A DNA stretch of 64,000 nt from CAYPLH01 sp964411505 (lineage in GTDB: Bacteria > Bacillota > Clostridia > CAYPLH01 > DUMO01), in assembly GCA_964411505.1 (NCBI GenBank), contig CAYPLH010000002.1, positions 62,001 through 126,000 on the forward strand, given 5' to 3'. Positions 18,968 through 29,003 of the stretch are shown piece by piece. Position 1 is the first letter of the stretch; each line of letters opens with the position of its first letter. The notes beneath the pieces are model-generated. The model was not told where the DNA came from and did no database searches. It saw only the letters and a list, made by a program, of their open reading frames with translations. Both the position numbers and the translations under genes were made by a program.

Positions 18968-20203
18968 TTATAAGCTATTACATATTTCTCTAATTCTGTC
19001 AGCTACAGCCTTAATCTCATTATCATCAGAACAAATATTGATTCCATAACCTGCTCCAAGCCCTTTATCCACAACACCTACGCTGATGTTTACAGCCCTT
19101 TTTAAGATCTCGTCAGTTTGAGGCAGCATATGCTTCTCATATACAATCTCTTTTTTGTACGCTTCACACCCGAAGGGGCAATCATAGCTGCCGACAGTTT
19201 TCTTACCTAGTATCTGCTCCATATTGTTGTAAACATGCCATCCCGATTCTGCAATAACCTTCTGGTCAATTTCATTTGCAAATTTTTCGGCCATCTGTGC
19301 ATCCTTAAAAATAAGTGTCATCAGTGTGGCACATTCACCCTCAGCATCGTTGATTTTTCTAAAAACAAATTTATCACCTTCAAGATCTCTAATTGCATCT
19401 TTAAGCTTTCTTTTTTTCTCTCTTAATGTTGACAAGATAATATCCATCTTCCGTACCTGCGCTAATGCTACGGCTCCCGTCAACTCATTCATCCTCATAT
19501 TCATCCCGATTATACTTCGCTGTCCTACCTCAACGCCCGTCCTATTGGGCTTATGCCCCTGATCATGAAAGCCAAAAGCCCTTTCATATAGATTGGCATC
19601 CTTGGTGATGACTGCGCCACCATCTCCTGATGTAATAACTTTAAAAACATTTAGAGAAAATGCTCCGATATCGCCAATTGTTCCTAGTTTTTTGCCCTTA
19701 AAGGAAGCACCACCTGCTTGGCAGCAATCTTCCACAACAAGCAAATTGTGCTTTAGTGCTATTTCCATAATCCTTTCCATATCGCATGGATTTCCTAGCA
19801 TATGGACAGGCAAAATAGCTTTCGTCTTATCAGTGATCTTCCTTTTGATATCATCAGGATCTATGTTAAGCGATTCATCTATCTCAGCAAGCACAGGAAT
19901 AGCCCTTGATAAAATTATTGCTGATATTGACGCTATGAATGTATATCCCGGTACTATGACCTCATCCCCCGGTCCTATCCCGAGCGCCGCAAGAGAAGCT
20001 AAAATCGCTCCCGTCCCACTGCTTACCGCTGCACAGTATTCAACGTCTAAAAACTGTGCAAACTCTTTTTCAAAGGTTCGCACCTTTTGCTTAAATTTCG
20101 GATTGTCCTCTGCGCCATATCGCGACAGATATCCGAATTCCAATACATCAAGCACTTCCTTTCTCTCTTCTTCACCGAAAAGGTATGATCCCGGTCCCGG
20201 CAT
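18968..20203 (-). CDS. DegT/DnrJ/EryC1/StrS-family aminotransferase
   Basis: A 411-residue PLP enzyme of fold type I. The PLP Schiff-base lysine (FSLNVFK, K188), the ring-stacking Asp (VVEDCCQ, D159) and the phosphate-binding SSGTGA (61-66) are intact. The family normally makes aminosugars from keto-sugars for surface glycans or antibiotics, but here the gene sits in a catabolic-looking set after a sugar isomerase and a GatZ-type aldolase subunit and before the surface protein. It could transaminate a keto-sugar in either direction. A GGGAGG site precedes the start. Confident family call, unknown substrate. Confidence 0.85.
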   Translation of the reverse strand: MPGPGSYLFGEEERKEVLDVLEFGYLSRYGAEDNPKFKQKVRTFEKEFAQFLDVEYCAAVSSGTGAILASLAALGIGPGDEVIVPGYTFIASISAIILSRAIPVLAEIDESLNIDPDDIKRKITDKTKAILPVHMLGNPCDMERIMEIALKHNLLVVEDCCQAGGASFKGKKLGTIGDIGAFSLNVFKVITSGDGGAVITKDANLYERAFGFHDQGHKPNRTGVEVGQRSIIGMNMRMNELTGAVALAQVRKMDIILSTLREKKRKLKDAIRDLEGDKFVFRKINDAEGECATLMTLIFKDAQMAEKFANEIDQKVIAESGWHVYNNMEQILGKKTVGSYDCPFGCEAYKKEIVYEKHMLPQTDEILKRAVNISVGVVDKGLGAGYGINICSDDNEIKAVADRIREICNSL

Positions 20204-20316
20204 AATAAATTCCTCCCTCTTTAATTAGGTTTATTTTTCTTTAAGTCTACATATCCTCCCGAAAAGGCACTATACACCTTCGTAACTCCCTAAGCTCTTG
20301 CATCTTAATTAATTCT

Positions 20317-21603
20317 TTAATTTACCTTTTCCTTTTGATTAAATTCCATAATCTTTGAAGTCAGACCAGTTAAGTTAAAGCATTCCACATACCTGTTCAT
20401 TGAATCTTTAATTCTTTTGATCACGATATCATAAGGTTTCATACCTATGCTTTCCAAGTTTTTAAACATTTTTCCCATTTCATGTTTAACTTCCGGAACT
20501 TCAAAAGTGTAATGACCTGCTGTCTCGGTAATTTGAGCCACTAGAGCGCTGTTACCCATAACCTCTTCTACCGATAGTGCGCCTACATCTCCCATCATCC
20601 ACTTTCTCCATCTCTGGCTTTTGACTGCTGATCTTTGAATGACCTCAGTAAAATCCGATTTGTCCTTCAATATTCCTCGGTTGTATGCTTCACGTTCAAT
20701 ATCAGCAAGCAGTAAATATGAGCCGGTTTCCATTACCCCAAATTCAGGCGCCACATTAGCAGCAGTTATGCCAAGAAGTGGGTGCATATATAGTATAAAT
20801 TCAGATAGATAATCTGCATTGTGCTCTTTTAAGCCCACTCCATACCTTCTGGCTTCCTGCGTCAGCTTTCTTGCCGCCTCTGCGTCAAAATGTCCCACAT
20901 TTTCAGTAAGCCTTGTCAATGTACCCGTCTGACCAACAATGAAGTTTGGCAATGGAAGGTTCAAAGCCTTGAGCTGGCTGGTAAGATTCTTAATAAATTC
21001 ACCATAAGCGTTTTGAGAGGTGAGTCCTCCGTTTGTTTCCTCAGTGCCTACCTCATATGCAACTTCTGGTAGACCCCTTGCAGTTCTTTCTCCCTCTACG
21101 TAAGAAATCAGCTCCACTGTCCGGTTTACTACCAGATCCATGGGGATAACACCGGAGCAGTGAGGATCCTTTGTCGGATCTATATGCAAAAGGTCAAAAC
21201 CCTCCAAAAGATCCGCAAGGTAAGATTCCTTTGCAATTCTCATTGCCTCCTCTTCAGGAAGCTTGCTGTTTCTTTCATTATCTCTTTGCCAAGGACCGCC
21301 GTGATCCCTGCAAATATGATATATGCCGTTAAAACCTACCTTTGCGGCAACATCGCCTATTGCTTTTACAAAAGCTTTTTGATCCCAATTACAAACGTAC
21401 CCTCCGCCCAGAGCCTTTGCATCAATCTGGTTACGGCTGGCAATAAAGTTGAGCGGAAAATTCTTTTCCTTTGCAAGACAAAAAGCCGCTTCAATAACTG
21501 GCAGGGACATTGGTCCGATACCCAAAAGAGTACACTTTAAATCCTTTTTTTCTTCAAGCTCATATATTGCATTCATCATTTCTGAAACTGTAATTTTATC
21601 CAT
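20317..21603 (-). CDS. GatZ/KbaZ-type D-tagatose-bisphosphate aldolase subunit
   Basis: A 428-residue protein with the GatZ/KbaZ signature stretches: GGGYVCNWDQKAFV, HICRDHGGPWQRDNE, ETNGGLTS and the HADYL-like HNADYLSEF. In enterics GatZ/KbaZ is a non-catalytic partner that stabilises the class II aldolase GatY/KbaY. No GatY/KbaY is present in this window, so this member may act alone, with a distant partner, or on a different sugar phosphate. It starts 5 bases after the isomerase, so the two are surely co-expressed. Family membership is clear; the reaction is inferred. Confidence 0.82.
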   Translation of the reverse strand: MDKITVSEMMNAIYELEEKKDLKCTLLGIGPMSLPVIEAAFCLAKEKNFPLNFIASRNQIDAKALGGGYVCNWDQKAFVKAIGDVAAKVGFNGIYHICRDHGGPWQRDNERNSKLPEEEAMRIAKESYLADLLEGFDLLHIDPTKDPHCSGVIPMDLVVNRTVELISYVEGERTARGLPEVAYEVGTEETNGGLTSQNAYGEFIKNLTSQLKALNLPLPNFIVGQTGTLTRLTENVGHFDAEAARKLTQEARRYGVGLKEHNADYLSEFILYMHPLLGITAANVAPEFGVMETGSYLLLADIEREAYNRGILKDKSDFTEVIQRSAVKSQRWRKWMMGDVGALSVEEVMGNSALVAQITETAGHYTFEVPEVKHEMGKMFKNLESIGMKPYDIVIKRIKDSMNRYVECFNLTGLTSKIMEFNQKEKVN

Positions 21604-21608
21604 TTTCC

Positions 21609-23051
21609 TTACTCCTCACTGTTTTGCATATATTCTTGATAGGGTACTTTGCTTACCATTTTCATGCCGAGCCATGCTGCAATTTCCAAAATCTCCTCTG
21701 AAAAATCGCCATTAACTATGGGGTAATGATGCTGAAACCTTTGCACCAGAACGGTATTAACAAAATCCCTTACTGTTATCTTTTCTCTGTTGAGCTTTAA
21801 ATTGCCCATCCAGCCTCTACTTCCGCAAAAGCTCTTCTTTTCATAATCTACAAAATCTCCTTCGGCTAGAAAGAACTTATCCGACTCACCGGTTATTCTT
21901 GCTACCGTCACATGTCCCGGTTTAAAAACCATGTCCCTTGCAATACCACAACCAATCGGCGGTTTTCCTTCTTCATGAGGCAACCCCGAATAGTTAGCTC
22001 CAAGAGCAAATCCATCTTCATTTACAAAGCGTTTGGATGCCGGTCCACAATGCCACATTAGAACTGTTTCGTCCTTTTCATCAAATGCTGAAAAATCCAT
22101 AAGCATAGTCTCATCCTTTGCAAGATACTTAAGTATCAGCATACTTATAGCACTGGGGAGATCCCCTTCACAGGCCGCAATTATTCCATCATCATTTAGC
22201 TTTGCAACAACAGAGCAGACACTGAACTTAAAATCAGATTGGAATTTTGGCCAACAGCTGATTGCTAAACCGTTGTAGCCGTATTCTGAAATAAAATCCT
22301 TATACGCCTTGTATACTCGTGCATTGGTCTCAAGCAGCGGTTTGGACTCGGGAAAAACTCCTGTTGCCTCTCCAACCATATCATCAATAATAGAAGTTAA
22401 TTCGGAAGATTTGTATGCAAGCGCCCTATCCTTGATCTCCGAATATTCATGAAGCCTGTTGATGCTTATTCCTTCAAATCTCTTAATCAGCGTTCTTTCA
22501 TCAAAATACAAATCATTAAACCCCGGAGCAATACCGCCAATGAGTGCTACCTTGGAATTTTGGATTTTTCGGATAGCGGTAAGAGCTGCTATTGTAATTT
22601 CAAATCTTCTTTTGAACAGCTCATGATCCGCATTTCCATAAAACCATTTAAACGGAATATTGTAATCTTTGAGGTAATGTCCGATTATGCTTGAATACAT
22701 GTTTATACTGCAAAATGAATTAAACGGAACCGCTCCCTCTTTCGTACTTTCGGGAATTGCCCATAACCCCAGATAAGCATTCTTGATTTTTGCCAGCACA
22801 GGTGCAAGAAATCCCGCTGAAAAGCTTGTGCACTGTACAAGCAGGAAGTCTATACCTTTGTCCTCCATCTCTCTTACGGCTTTTTGTGCATCAGACTCTA
22901 CAATGATTGTTTCATTGTAAACATAAAGATCAAACCCCAATGATTGAGATAGCTTGGTAATTTCCTGTACCGACCTTTTAAACTGTCCATCCTTATCTCC
23001 CCAAAAGCTTAACTGACTTGTTCCCAGTAAACCTACTTTAATTTTTAACAT
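21609..23051 (-). CDS. L-fucose/L-arabinose-isomerase-family protein
   Basis: A 480-residue cytoplasmic protein related to L-fucose and L-arabinose isomerases, which convert aldoses to ketoses with a divalent metal. Diagnostic parts are LLVQCTSFSAG in the N-terminal domain, the IAACEGDLPSAI metal-site region and GRGW-like SRGWMGN toward the end. It heads the gene set isomerase-GatZ-aminotransferase-surface protein. A dyad related to the other promoter dyads (site B) lies 17 bases upstream of its ATG, next to the GAGGGA ribosome site, so transcription or translation could be repressed there. The true sugar is unknown. Confidence 0.8.
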   Translation of the reverse strand: MLKIKVGLLGTSQLSFWGDKDGQFKRSVQEITKLSQSLGFDLYVYNETIIVESDAQKAVREMEDKGIDFLLVQCTSFSAGFLAPVLAKIKNAYLGLWAIPESTKEGAVPFNSFCSINMYSSIIGHYLKDYNIPFKWFYGNADHELFKRRFEITIAALTAIRKIQNSKVALIGGIAPGFNDLYFDERTLIKRFEGISINRLHEYSEIKDRALAYKSSELTSIIDDMVGEATGVFPESKPLLETNARVYKAYKDFISEYGYNGLAISCWPKFQSDFKFSVCSVVAKLNDDGIIAACEGDLPSAISMLILKYLAKDETMLMDFSAFDEKDETVLMWHCGPASKRFVNEDGFALGANYSGLPHEEGKPPIGCGIARDMVFKPGHVTVARITGESDKFFLAEGDFVDYEKKSFCGSRGWMGNLKLNREKITVRDFVNTVLVQRFQHHYPIVNGDFSEEILEIAAWLGMKMVSKVPYQEYMQNSEE

Positions 23052-23067
23052 TTTGATCCCTCGTCTT

Positions 23068-23083
23068 CATCATATTGTGATAT
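23068..23083 (-). promoter_or_regulatory. Operator-like dyad (site B)
   Basis: On the minus strand TATCACAATATGATG matches the TATCAC-N3-GTGATA pattern with one mismatch per arm. It lies immediately upstream of the isomerase ribosome site, closer to the start than the other copies. Confidence 0.4.
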
Positions 23084-23213
23084 ATTTATTTATTATGGAA
23101 AAAACATTTATTATCCTTTCTCAAAATAACGCGTTGACTCATTTGTGATATCCGAAAGGCTCATAATTCACCTGCTGTTCTAAATGCGATATCATATTCA
23201 TATGACTGCTTGA

Positions 23214-23305
23214 CTTAAAACACATCATAATATTAAGCCAAACAGCGCGTTTTGTGCGCTTTATTAAAGATGAACTACCAACTTAAAATACATCATCACG
23301 TTAAG
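23214..23305. promoter_or_regulatory. Pair of 24-bp near-palindromic direct repeats
   Basis: CTTAAAACACATCATAATATTAAG at 23214 and a 24-base copy at 23282 (CTTAAAATACATCATCACGTTAAG without further mismatch in the arms) lie 68 bases apart in the gap between the ROK kinase stop and the isomerase start. They each begin CTTAA and end TTAAG. A regulator binding site for the isomerase operon is plausible. Confidence 0.4.
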
Positions 23306-23335
23306 TGGATTTAATAGTCATATTATTTAAAATTA

Positions 23336-24316
23336 TTACCTTGCATGCAGATTATCAACCGCAATCATTGCAGCACCCAACGCTCCCGCATTTGCCCCCA
23401 GCTTTGCCCGCACAACAGCACAATCCTCAAAAATGAGTTTATATGTGTGAAGCCTTATAGTGTCCATCATATCCGGGTAAAAAAGATCCCAGGCATTTGA
23501 AACACCTCCGCCAATGATCACCATTTCAGGATCAAACATTTGCATCAATATTGAAATACCATGCCCAAGATTAATACCAGCCATAGTCCAAATCTTAAGG
23601 GCTGTATTATCCTTCTCAATTGCTGCTTTTTCTACAGAAAGGCAGCTTATGTGTTCGATGCAGTTGTTGGAATAATTGAGTATTTTGGAATCCCTATTCC
23701 TGCGAACCTCCTCCTTTGCAATATCAGCAATCGCTGTTCCTGATGCATAAGCCTGGAGACAACCATTATTACCGCATGAACACTTTTTCCCTCCGCGCTC
23801 AATGCATATATGTCCGAATTCTCCTGAAGAATCATGCTTCCCATGATAAATTTTATTATTGATAATAATTCCACTGCCAACTCCTGTGCTCACTGTTATA
23901 TAAATGAGATCCTTGCAGCCTATCCCGGCACCAAAGCACTTTTCGCCGTAAGCTGCCACATTAGCATCATTTTCGAGGTAAACCGGCACATTAAACTCGT
24001 CGGATATTATTTTACTGATGGGTATGTTCTCCCACCCTAATGTTGCAACAGACAGCACAACCCCTTTTTTAGTATTCAAAGGCCCCGGTGAGCTAATACA
24101 AATACCGGCCAGATTATCAACGGTCACCCCTGCCATCTCAATAACCTTATAAACTGTGTCTTTGATCCTTTGCACCACTTTAGAAACGCCTTCTTTTGCA
24201 CGAGTATCAACCTTCACCTGTGCTATGATGTTACATTTAAAATCACAAATAACTGTTGCAATTTTTGTCCCTCCAAGGTCAACACCTATTACATATTCCG
24301 GCTGGATTCCTTTCAT
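23336..24316 (-). CDS. ROK-family sugar kinase (glucokinase-like)
   Basis: About 326 residues with the ATP motif GVDLGGTKIATVICD, the sugar-binding ENDANVAAYGE and the ROK zinc motif GHICIERGGKKCSCGNNGC. There is no N-terminal helix-turn-helix, so it is a kinase rather than a repressor. I choose the ATG at 24316 because AAGGAG lies 7 bases upstream; the TTG two codons earlier would be too close. ROK kinases phosphorylate glucose, N-acetylmannosamine, allose or related sugars. A copy of its N-terminus survives in the chimeric remnant at 12440-12852. It is transcribed toward the isomerase operon but separated by 280 bases. Confidence 0.85.
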   Translation of the reverse strand: MKGIQPEYVIGVDLGGTKIATVICDFKCNIIAQVKVDTRAKEGVSKVVQRIKDTVYKVIEMAGVTVDNLAGICISSPGPLNTKKGVVLSVATLGWENIPISKIISDEFNVPVYLENDANVAAYGEKCFGAGIGCKDLIYITVSTGVGSGIIINNKIYHGKHDSSGEFGHICIERGGKKCSCGNNGCLQAYASGTAIADIAKEEVRRNRDSKILNYSNNCIEHISCLSVEKAAIEKDNTALKIWTMAGINLGHGISILMQMFDPEMVIIGGGVSNAWDLFYPDMMDTIRLHTYKLIFEDCAVVRAKLGANAGALGAAMIAVDNLHAR

Positions 24317-24426
24317 ATGCAAACTCCTTCTCTTTCTTCTAATCTGCGCTTCTATCCATCAGCCAATGTAATGGCAACGCATTTATCGGCTTACTTTTGA
24401 TGGCATTTTCATATTTTTAAGTATGA

Positions 24427-24560
24427 CTTTACTGCAATAACCCATACTGCTGAATAAATTGTATATTTACTTTTTAAAAATCACGTTTTTCATGCACAAA
24501 ACACCTAAGAAAAACTTTTTATGTGTATAATAAAATGATTTTCAAGTTATTGCAGTAAAA
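24427..24560. repeat. Short hairpin element with terminal inverted repeats
   Basis: TTTACTGCAATAAC at 24428 and GTTATTGCAGTAAA at 24546 are perfect inverted ends of a 134-bp AT-rich, non-coding segment lying between the sulfatase stop and the ROK kinase start. The layout resembles a miniature inverted-repeat element. Confidence 0.6.
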
Positions 24561-24596
24561 TCAAGTGTCTACACTTAACTTGCAAAGACACATCCT

Positions 24597-26105
24597 TTAT
24601 GCATGCTTGATTTTCGGCATCCACATGGGCTCCTTATAAAGCTCTGCCCATATATATTTAAACAACATTTCCTCTTTTAAATCCCTGTATTGGGGTTTAT
24701 TCCATAAATTATCCGTTTCACCGGGATCCTCTTGCAAATCAAACAACTGTCCAAAGGTTTGCCCATTGTAAACTGTAATCTTGTATCTTTCGTCCACAAA
24801 AGTACGCACATTTACCTTTGTTGGTTCTTGATGATCCTCACATATTATGTGGTCTCGTACCTTTTCCTTTTTTCCAAGCCAGACTTCCTGCTGATTAATA
24901 CCAGTCATCTCACAGGGAATGGTCAAACCTACCATATCAAGTAGTGTAGGAGTTAAATCCACCAAGGACTGCATAGCTGCACACGTCCTCCCGGCGGGTA
25001 CCTTTCCTGGATATCTTACAATAAATGGTATCTTAAGCAGGTCCTCATAGTGGAAGGAGCCCTTGTCTATCAAGCCGTGCTGCCCAAACAAATGACCGTG
25101 ATCAGTAGTAAAAACTATGATGGTATCCTCCGCTAGTCCCAACTCATCCAGCTTATCTAAAATCACACCAATATATTTGTCCATTAAGCTTATCATTGCA
25201 TAGTAGGTAGCCATATTCTTTTTTCTTGATCCCTCTCCCCGAACATGGGATCGGTATCCGATTATCTCATATCCTGTCTCAACATATTTGCTAAAATCAG
25301 GATCCTCCTCCTGAGTTAACCGAATAGGTTCCGGGCTGTCTTCATGCTCATCTTCGACCAATCTTGGCACAGTCAGCTTATCCGGGTTGTACATAGTATC
25401 CCACGGCTCTGGAACAAGATAAGGAGGATGTGGGTCAAAAAAGCTAGCCCATAAAAAGAAATTTTCATCATCCTTCTTGTACTTTTCCAGCATTACATTA
25501 GTTCTTTCGGCAATCCATGTGTTGTAGTGAAATTCTTCCGGTATATCCCATTTATACCTTGTATCATCAGGAAGGGTGCCGGTGGGCGCAACAAAATAAT
25601 CCCGCCAGTTTAAAAGACCCTTCTCCTCCATCCACAAAGCATAATGTTGACCGACATGAGCTTCGCTTGTGTGGTTTCGAGCAAGCTCACAATGTTTAAA
25701 CCCATAAAACTTACTGTTAAATGAACGCCAGAAATCAAAGTCATGCAGTATCGGATAGGATTCTAAAGACTCATATTCAGGAGTCGATGCCAGTGGCTGA
25801 AAATGTGCTTTGCCAATCAGACACGTACTATAGCCCGCTTTTAAAAGCTCGTCTCCTATAGTGTTTTCTTCTTCAGGCAGCTTTGTTCCCAAGGACCACG
25901 CACCGTGCTGGCTGGGGTATTTTCCAGTAATAATTGAAGCTCTTGTAGGAGTACAGGTAGGGTTCGGACAATATGCCCTATTAAAAACCGTTCCTTCCTT
26001 TGCCAGCCTGTCAAGGTTTGGAGTTACAATTTCATTATTAAAAGCTCCGATTGTATTCCAGTGCTGCTGATCACTGGTTATCAATAAAACATTAGGTCTT
26101 TTCAT
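24597..26105 (-). CDS. Sulfatase (formylglycine-dependent, S1 family)
   Basis: A 502-residue cytoplasmic sulfatase. The modification motif CTPTRAS (C51) is of the Cys type and would be converted to formylglycine by a maturase not encoded in this window. N-terminal metal ligand in TSDQQ (D12) and C-terminal TTDHGHLFGQHG are present. No signal peptide, so it acts on imported sulfated oligosaccharides. Its ATG overlaps the GH4 stop by 4 bases (ATGA), showing translational coupling: the two enzymes likely work in sequence on one oligosaccharide. The desulfated position cannot be inferred. Confidence 0.9.
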   Translation of the reverse strand: MKRPNVLLITSDQQHWNTIGAFNNEIVTPNLDRLAKEGTVFNRAYCPNPTCTPTRASIITGKYPSQHGAWSLGTKLPEEENTIGDELLKAGYSTCLIGKAHFQPLASTPEYESLESYPILHDFDFWRSFNSKFYGFKHCELARNHTSEAHVGQHYALWMEEKGLLNWRDYFVAPTGTLPDDTRYKWDIPEEFHYNTWIAERTNVMLEKYKKDDENFFLWASFFDPHPPYLVPEPWDTMYNPDKLTVPRLVEDEHEDSPEPIRLTQEEDPDFSKYVETGYEIIGYRSHVRGEGSRKKNMATYYAMISLMDKYIGVILDKLDELGLAEDTIIVFTTDHGHLFGQHGLIDKGSFHYEDLLKIPFIVRYPGKVPAGRTCAAMQSLVDLTPTLLDMVGLTIPCEMTGINQQEVWLGKKEKVRDHIICEDHQEPTKVNVRTFVDERYKITVYNGQTFGQLFDLQEDPGETDNLWNKPQYRDLKEEMLFKYIWAELYKEPMWMPKIKHA

Positions 26106-27427
26106 ATAAAATATCCCTCAAAATATTCTTTATGTGTTTCTATAAGCTCATCAGCCAACTTTTCCATTTGATCAAGAGTCAAAACACTATGGGTTACAGG
26201 ATCTGCCATCATTGACCAGTAAACATACCTTCTATCTCTTTTGAGTACTGCTTCTAATGCAAGCTGGTGTACGCTTATTTCCATCTTGCACAGCGAGGCA
26301 AGCTGTGTCGGAAGCTTACCGTAATGACACGGAGTTACTCCATTTTTATCAACAAGGCAGGCGACCTCCACTGCGCATGATTCAGGCAGATTTGTAACCA
26401 ACCCTTTGTTCATAACATTTCCGTAGATCTTATAAGGTACATTAGTAACCATGGCATTTACGATGCCCGATCCGTATTCAACGCTCTTTTCCATTTCCGG
26501 AAGCTGTCCTTTTCGCACACCTTCCAACAGCTCTTCCTGATGCTTCTGCTTTCTTGCTATATTCCATTTATATCTGTCTATCGGAATCTTATATTGATCC
26601 CTTGTTTCCTGAGTACGAAGATAAAAAGGTACATACTCCGAAAAATGATGACTGGACTCGGATACCATATAGCCTACACGACCTAGCATATCTAATCTGA
26701 CAGGACCAAGCTTTGCCCGTATATCGTCCTCGTCGTCCTGTGATGGCTCAAAAATACCTCGCTCTTTAACAAGGCTTCTAAAAAGCGGATATAGATCTTC
26801 ACCGTTACGCTCAAGCCTAGTAATCCAGTTCATATGGTTAATACCGGCTGCATCGTAGTTCAACTCCTCATAGGGTACCCCAATATAATTGGCGATCTGG
26901 CGAGTAGTGCCTTGAACGCTGTGGCAAAGTCCTATATATGGTACTTTAGCAGCTGCATTGGCAGCCATGACCAGCATCATCTGGGGATTTGTATAATTCA
27001 ATATCACTGCACCGGGTGCCCCAACCTTCTCAACAGCTTTGCACAATTCCATTGTATGTATCATGGTTCTTAGTCCTCGGAAAATTCCGCCAACACCCGA
27101 GGTGTCTCCAACTGTCTGAAAAAGTCCATATTTTTTTGGTATATCCATATCCTGCTCTGAGCCTTTAAGAAAGCCTATGCGCACCAGGTTGAAAACAAAA
27201 TTTGTCCCATCAACCGCTTCTTCCAAACTTTTGGTATACACAACCTTTTTATTGTAGTTAATCCTTTTAAAGTATTCATCCAGTATCAGCTTCATATCGT
27301 CAAGCCGCTCCTGATCTACATCCATCAGTGCAAGCTCGGCATCCTTAAGTGCTTCAAAATTAAAAATATCAACAATAAGCTTTAGCGTAAAACCGTAACT
27401 TCCTGCTCCTACAAAGGTAATTTTCAT
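26102..27427 (-). CDS. GH4-family NAD-dependent glycosidase
   Basis: A 441-residue enzyme with the N-terminal NAD motif FVGAGSYGF, the metal/catalytic segment LCHSVQGTT and GINHMNW. GH4 enzymes cleave alpha- or beta-glycosides by an NAD- and Mn-dependent oxidation/elimination route; the family includes alpha-glucosidase, alpha-galactosidase and alpha-glucuronidase. Here the neighbours are two sulfatases, so a sulfated or uronic acid substrate is plausible. No signal peptide. It is 98 bases after the 27526-28971 sulfatase and overlaps the next one. Confidence 0.88.
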   Translation of the reverse strand: MKITFVGAGSYGFTLKLIVDIFNFEALKDAELALMDVDQERLDDMKLILDEYFKRINYNKKVVYTKSLEEAVDGTNFVFNLVRIGFLKGSEQDMDIPKKYGLFQTVGDTSGVGGIFRGLRTMIHTMELCKAVEKVGAPGAVILNYTNPQMMLVMAANAAAKVPYIGLCHSVQGTTRQIANYIGVPYEELNYDAAGINHMNWITRLERNGEDLYPLFRSLVKERGIFEPSQDDEDDIRAKLGPVRLDMLGRVGYMVSESSHHFSEYVPFYLRTQETRDQYKIPIDRYKWNIARKQKHQEELLEGVRKGQLPEMEKSVEYGSGIVNAMVTNVPYKIYGNVMNKGLVTNLPESCAVEVACLVDKNGVTPCHYGKLPTQLASLCKMEISVHQLALEAVLKRDRRYVYWSMMADPVTHSVLTLDQMEKLADELIETHKEYFEGYFI

Positions 27428-27525
27428 TTTTTAATACCACCCTTTTCATTTAAATTATATTTATAATATCCTCGGTAACGAAAATATTATTTTGCATTAA
27501 ACACTACACCAAAAATATGAATTTA

Positions 27526-28971
27526 CTAATTAATATCGTATCGCTCTATCGTTTTTGCAGAAGCTCGTATCCTCCAGTTTAAAAGAGTATTCAGCATTTC
27601 CTGCTTTATGCCAAAATATTCTGTACTATCCCAAAGGTTTTCAACTTCGCCCGGATCCTTATTAAGGTCGTACAGCTCACCAAACTCCTTGTCAAGATAA
27701 TGAACAAGCTTGTATTTCTTGCTTCTTATCATTGTTACATAGTCTGCACCTTTTAAGATATTGTCCCTAGAATGCTCTGCAAACACATGCTCACGACCTT
27801 TTTTTAATTCAGGCAGCACCCGGATAGTGTCCCATTCGTGGGGAACCTCAACCCCGGATAACTCAAAAAGTAATGCTGCAATGTCCATGTGTTGAACTAA
27901 GGCATCGGTTTTTAATCCACCGGATATTTTTGCAGGAGCATATACTATCATTGGTACTCGCACAATACAATCGTACATGGTCCATTTTTGGATAAGACCA
28001 TGATCTCCAAGACAATCACCATGATCGGATGTGAAAATTACAATGGCATCCTCCAGATATCCTCGTTCTTTGAGCGCATTCATTATTTCACCAATTTTTT
28101 CATCAATAAGCGTTACATTGGCAGCATAATATCTTCTGAGCCTTAAAAGCTGTTCTTTTTCAGGATTTTCATGCCATTTTACAGCATCGTGATTCCCATT
28201 GATCATCTCATTCCTATACATACGGTGAGACTCAGGCTGCAGCATAAGCTCCGCTTCGCTCACGTTGGGTGTGGGAATATTAATGTTTTTATACATTTCC
28301 ACATAACGTTCGGGAGGATCATAGGGAGGATGTGGTCCCGGAAAGCCAATTTCTAAAAAAAGAGGAGCGGTTGATTCTCTTTTTTCAATGAACCACTTTG
28401 CCATGTTACCTACAAATTCGTCCGGGTGATATTTTTCATCTAGCGGCCAATTGTAAGCTCCCAGTGCGGTTTCATATTCCTCGTTCTCCGCCTTGTACGA
28501 CTTACGCCCAGGCTTTCTTATACCCGAATTTGCGAGAAAACGATCCCACTCATCATAAAACCCACCATGAAGGTTTTCCAATTCGAGCGGTCGATCCTTG
28601 TTTTCAACAACAAAACGTTCATCGAAGCCACAAGGAGTATTATGAGGCACTGTGTGCATTTTTCCTATATTGACCGTGTGATACCCTTCCTTTTGCAGCA
28701 GCTCAACCCAAGAGCTTTCCCATTCGCAAAAGTTATTGTAGACATCCAGAGCATGAGGATATTTGGCATTAAAAAAGCTGGCTCTAGATGGCACGCATGA
28801 GGGGGCAGTGCAGTAACACTGCATAAAAGATACTCCTTCATCAGCCAGTTTATCAATATTAGGTGTTTGCATATAGGAATATCCATGTGCCCCAATAGTA
28901 TCATAACGCTGCTGATCCGTTGTTATCAGTATAATATTCGGTCTTTTTTTCTCACATCTTAAACTATCCAT
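27526..28971 (-). CDS. Sulfatase (formylglycine-dependent, S1 family)
   Basis: 481 residues, cytoplasmic. Motif SCVPSRAS (C59, R63) is a canonical Cys-type formylglycine site; metal ligands include TTDQQ (D19) and TSDHGDCLGDHG. It heads the likely unit sulfatase-GH4-sulfatase. The upstream region carries promoter site C with the TATCAC/GTGATA dyad only about 33 bases from the start. Its upstream DNA is closely similar to that of the third sulfatase, evidence of duplication. Confidence 0.9.
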   Translation of the reverse strand: MDSLRCEKKRPNIILITTDQQRYDTIGAHGYSYMQTPNIDKLADEGVSFMQCYCTAPSCVPSRASFFNAKYPHALDVYNNFCEWESSWVELLQKEGYHTVNIGKMHTVPHNTPCGFDERFVVENKDRPLELENLHGGFYDEWDRFLANSGIRKPGRKSYKAENEEYETALGAYNWPLDEKYHPDEFVGNMAKWFIEKRESTAPLFLEIGFPGPHPPYDPPERYVEMYKNINIPTPNVSEAELMLQPESHRMYRNEMINGNHDAVKWHENPEKEQLLRLRRYYAANVTLIDEKIGEIMNALKERGYLEDAIVIFTSDHGDCLGDHGLIQKWTMYDCIVRVPMIVYAPAKISGGLKTDALVQHMDIAALLFELSGVEVPHEWDTIRVLPELKKGREHVFAEHSRDNILKGADYVTMIRSKKYKLVHYLDKEFGELYDLNKDPGEVENLWDSTEYFGIKQEMLNTLLNWRIRASAKTIERYDIN

Positions 28972-29003
28972 TATTCCCGTCCTTTACATTGCTGTGTCTC
29001 TAA

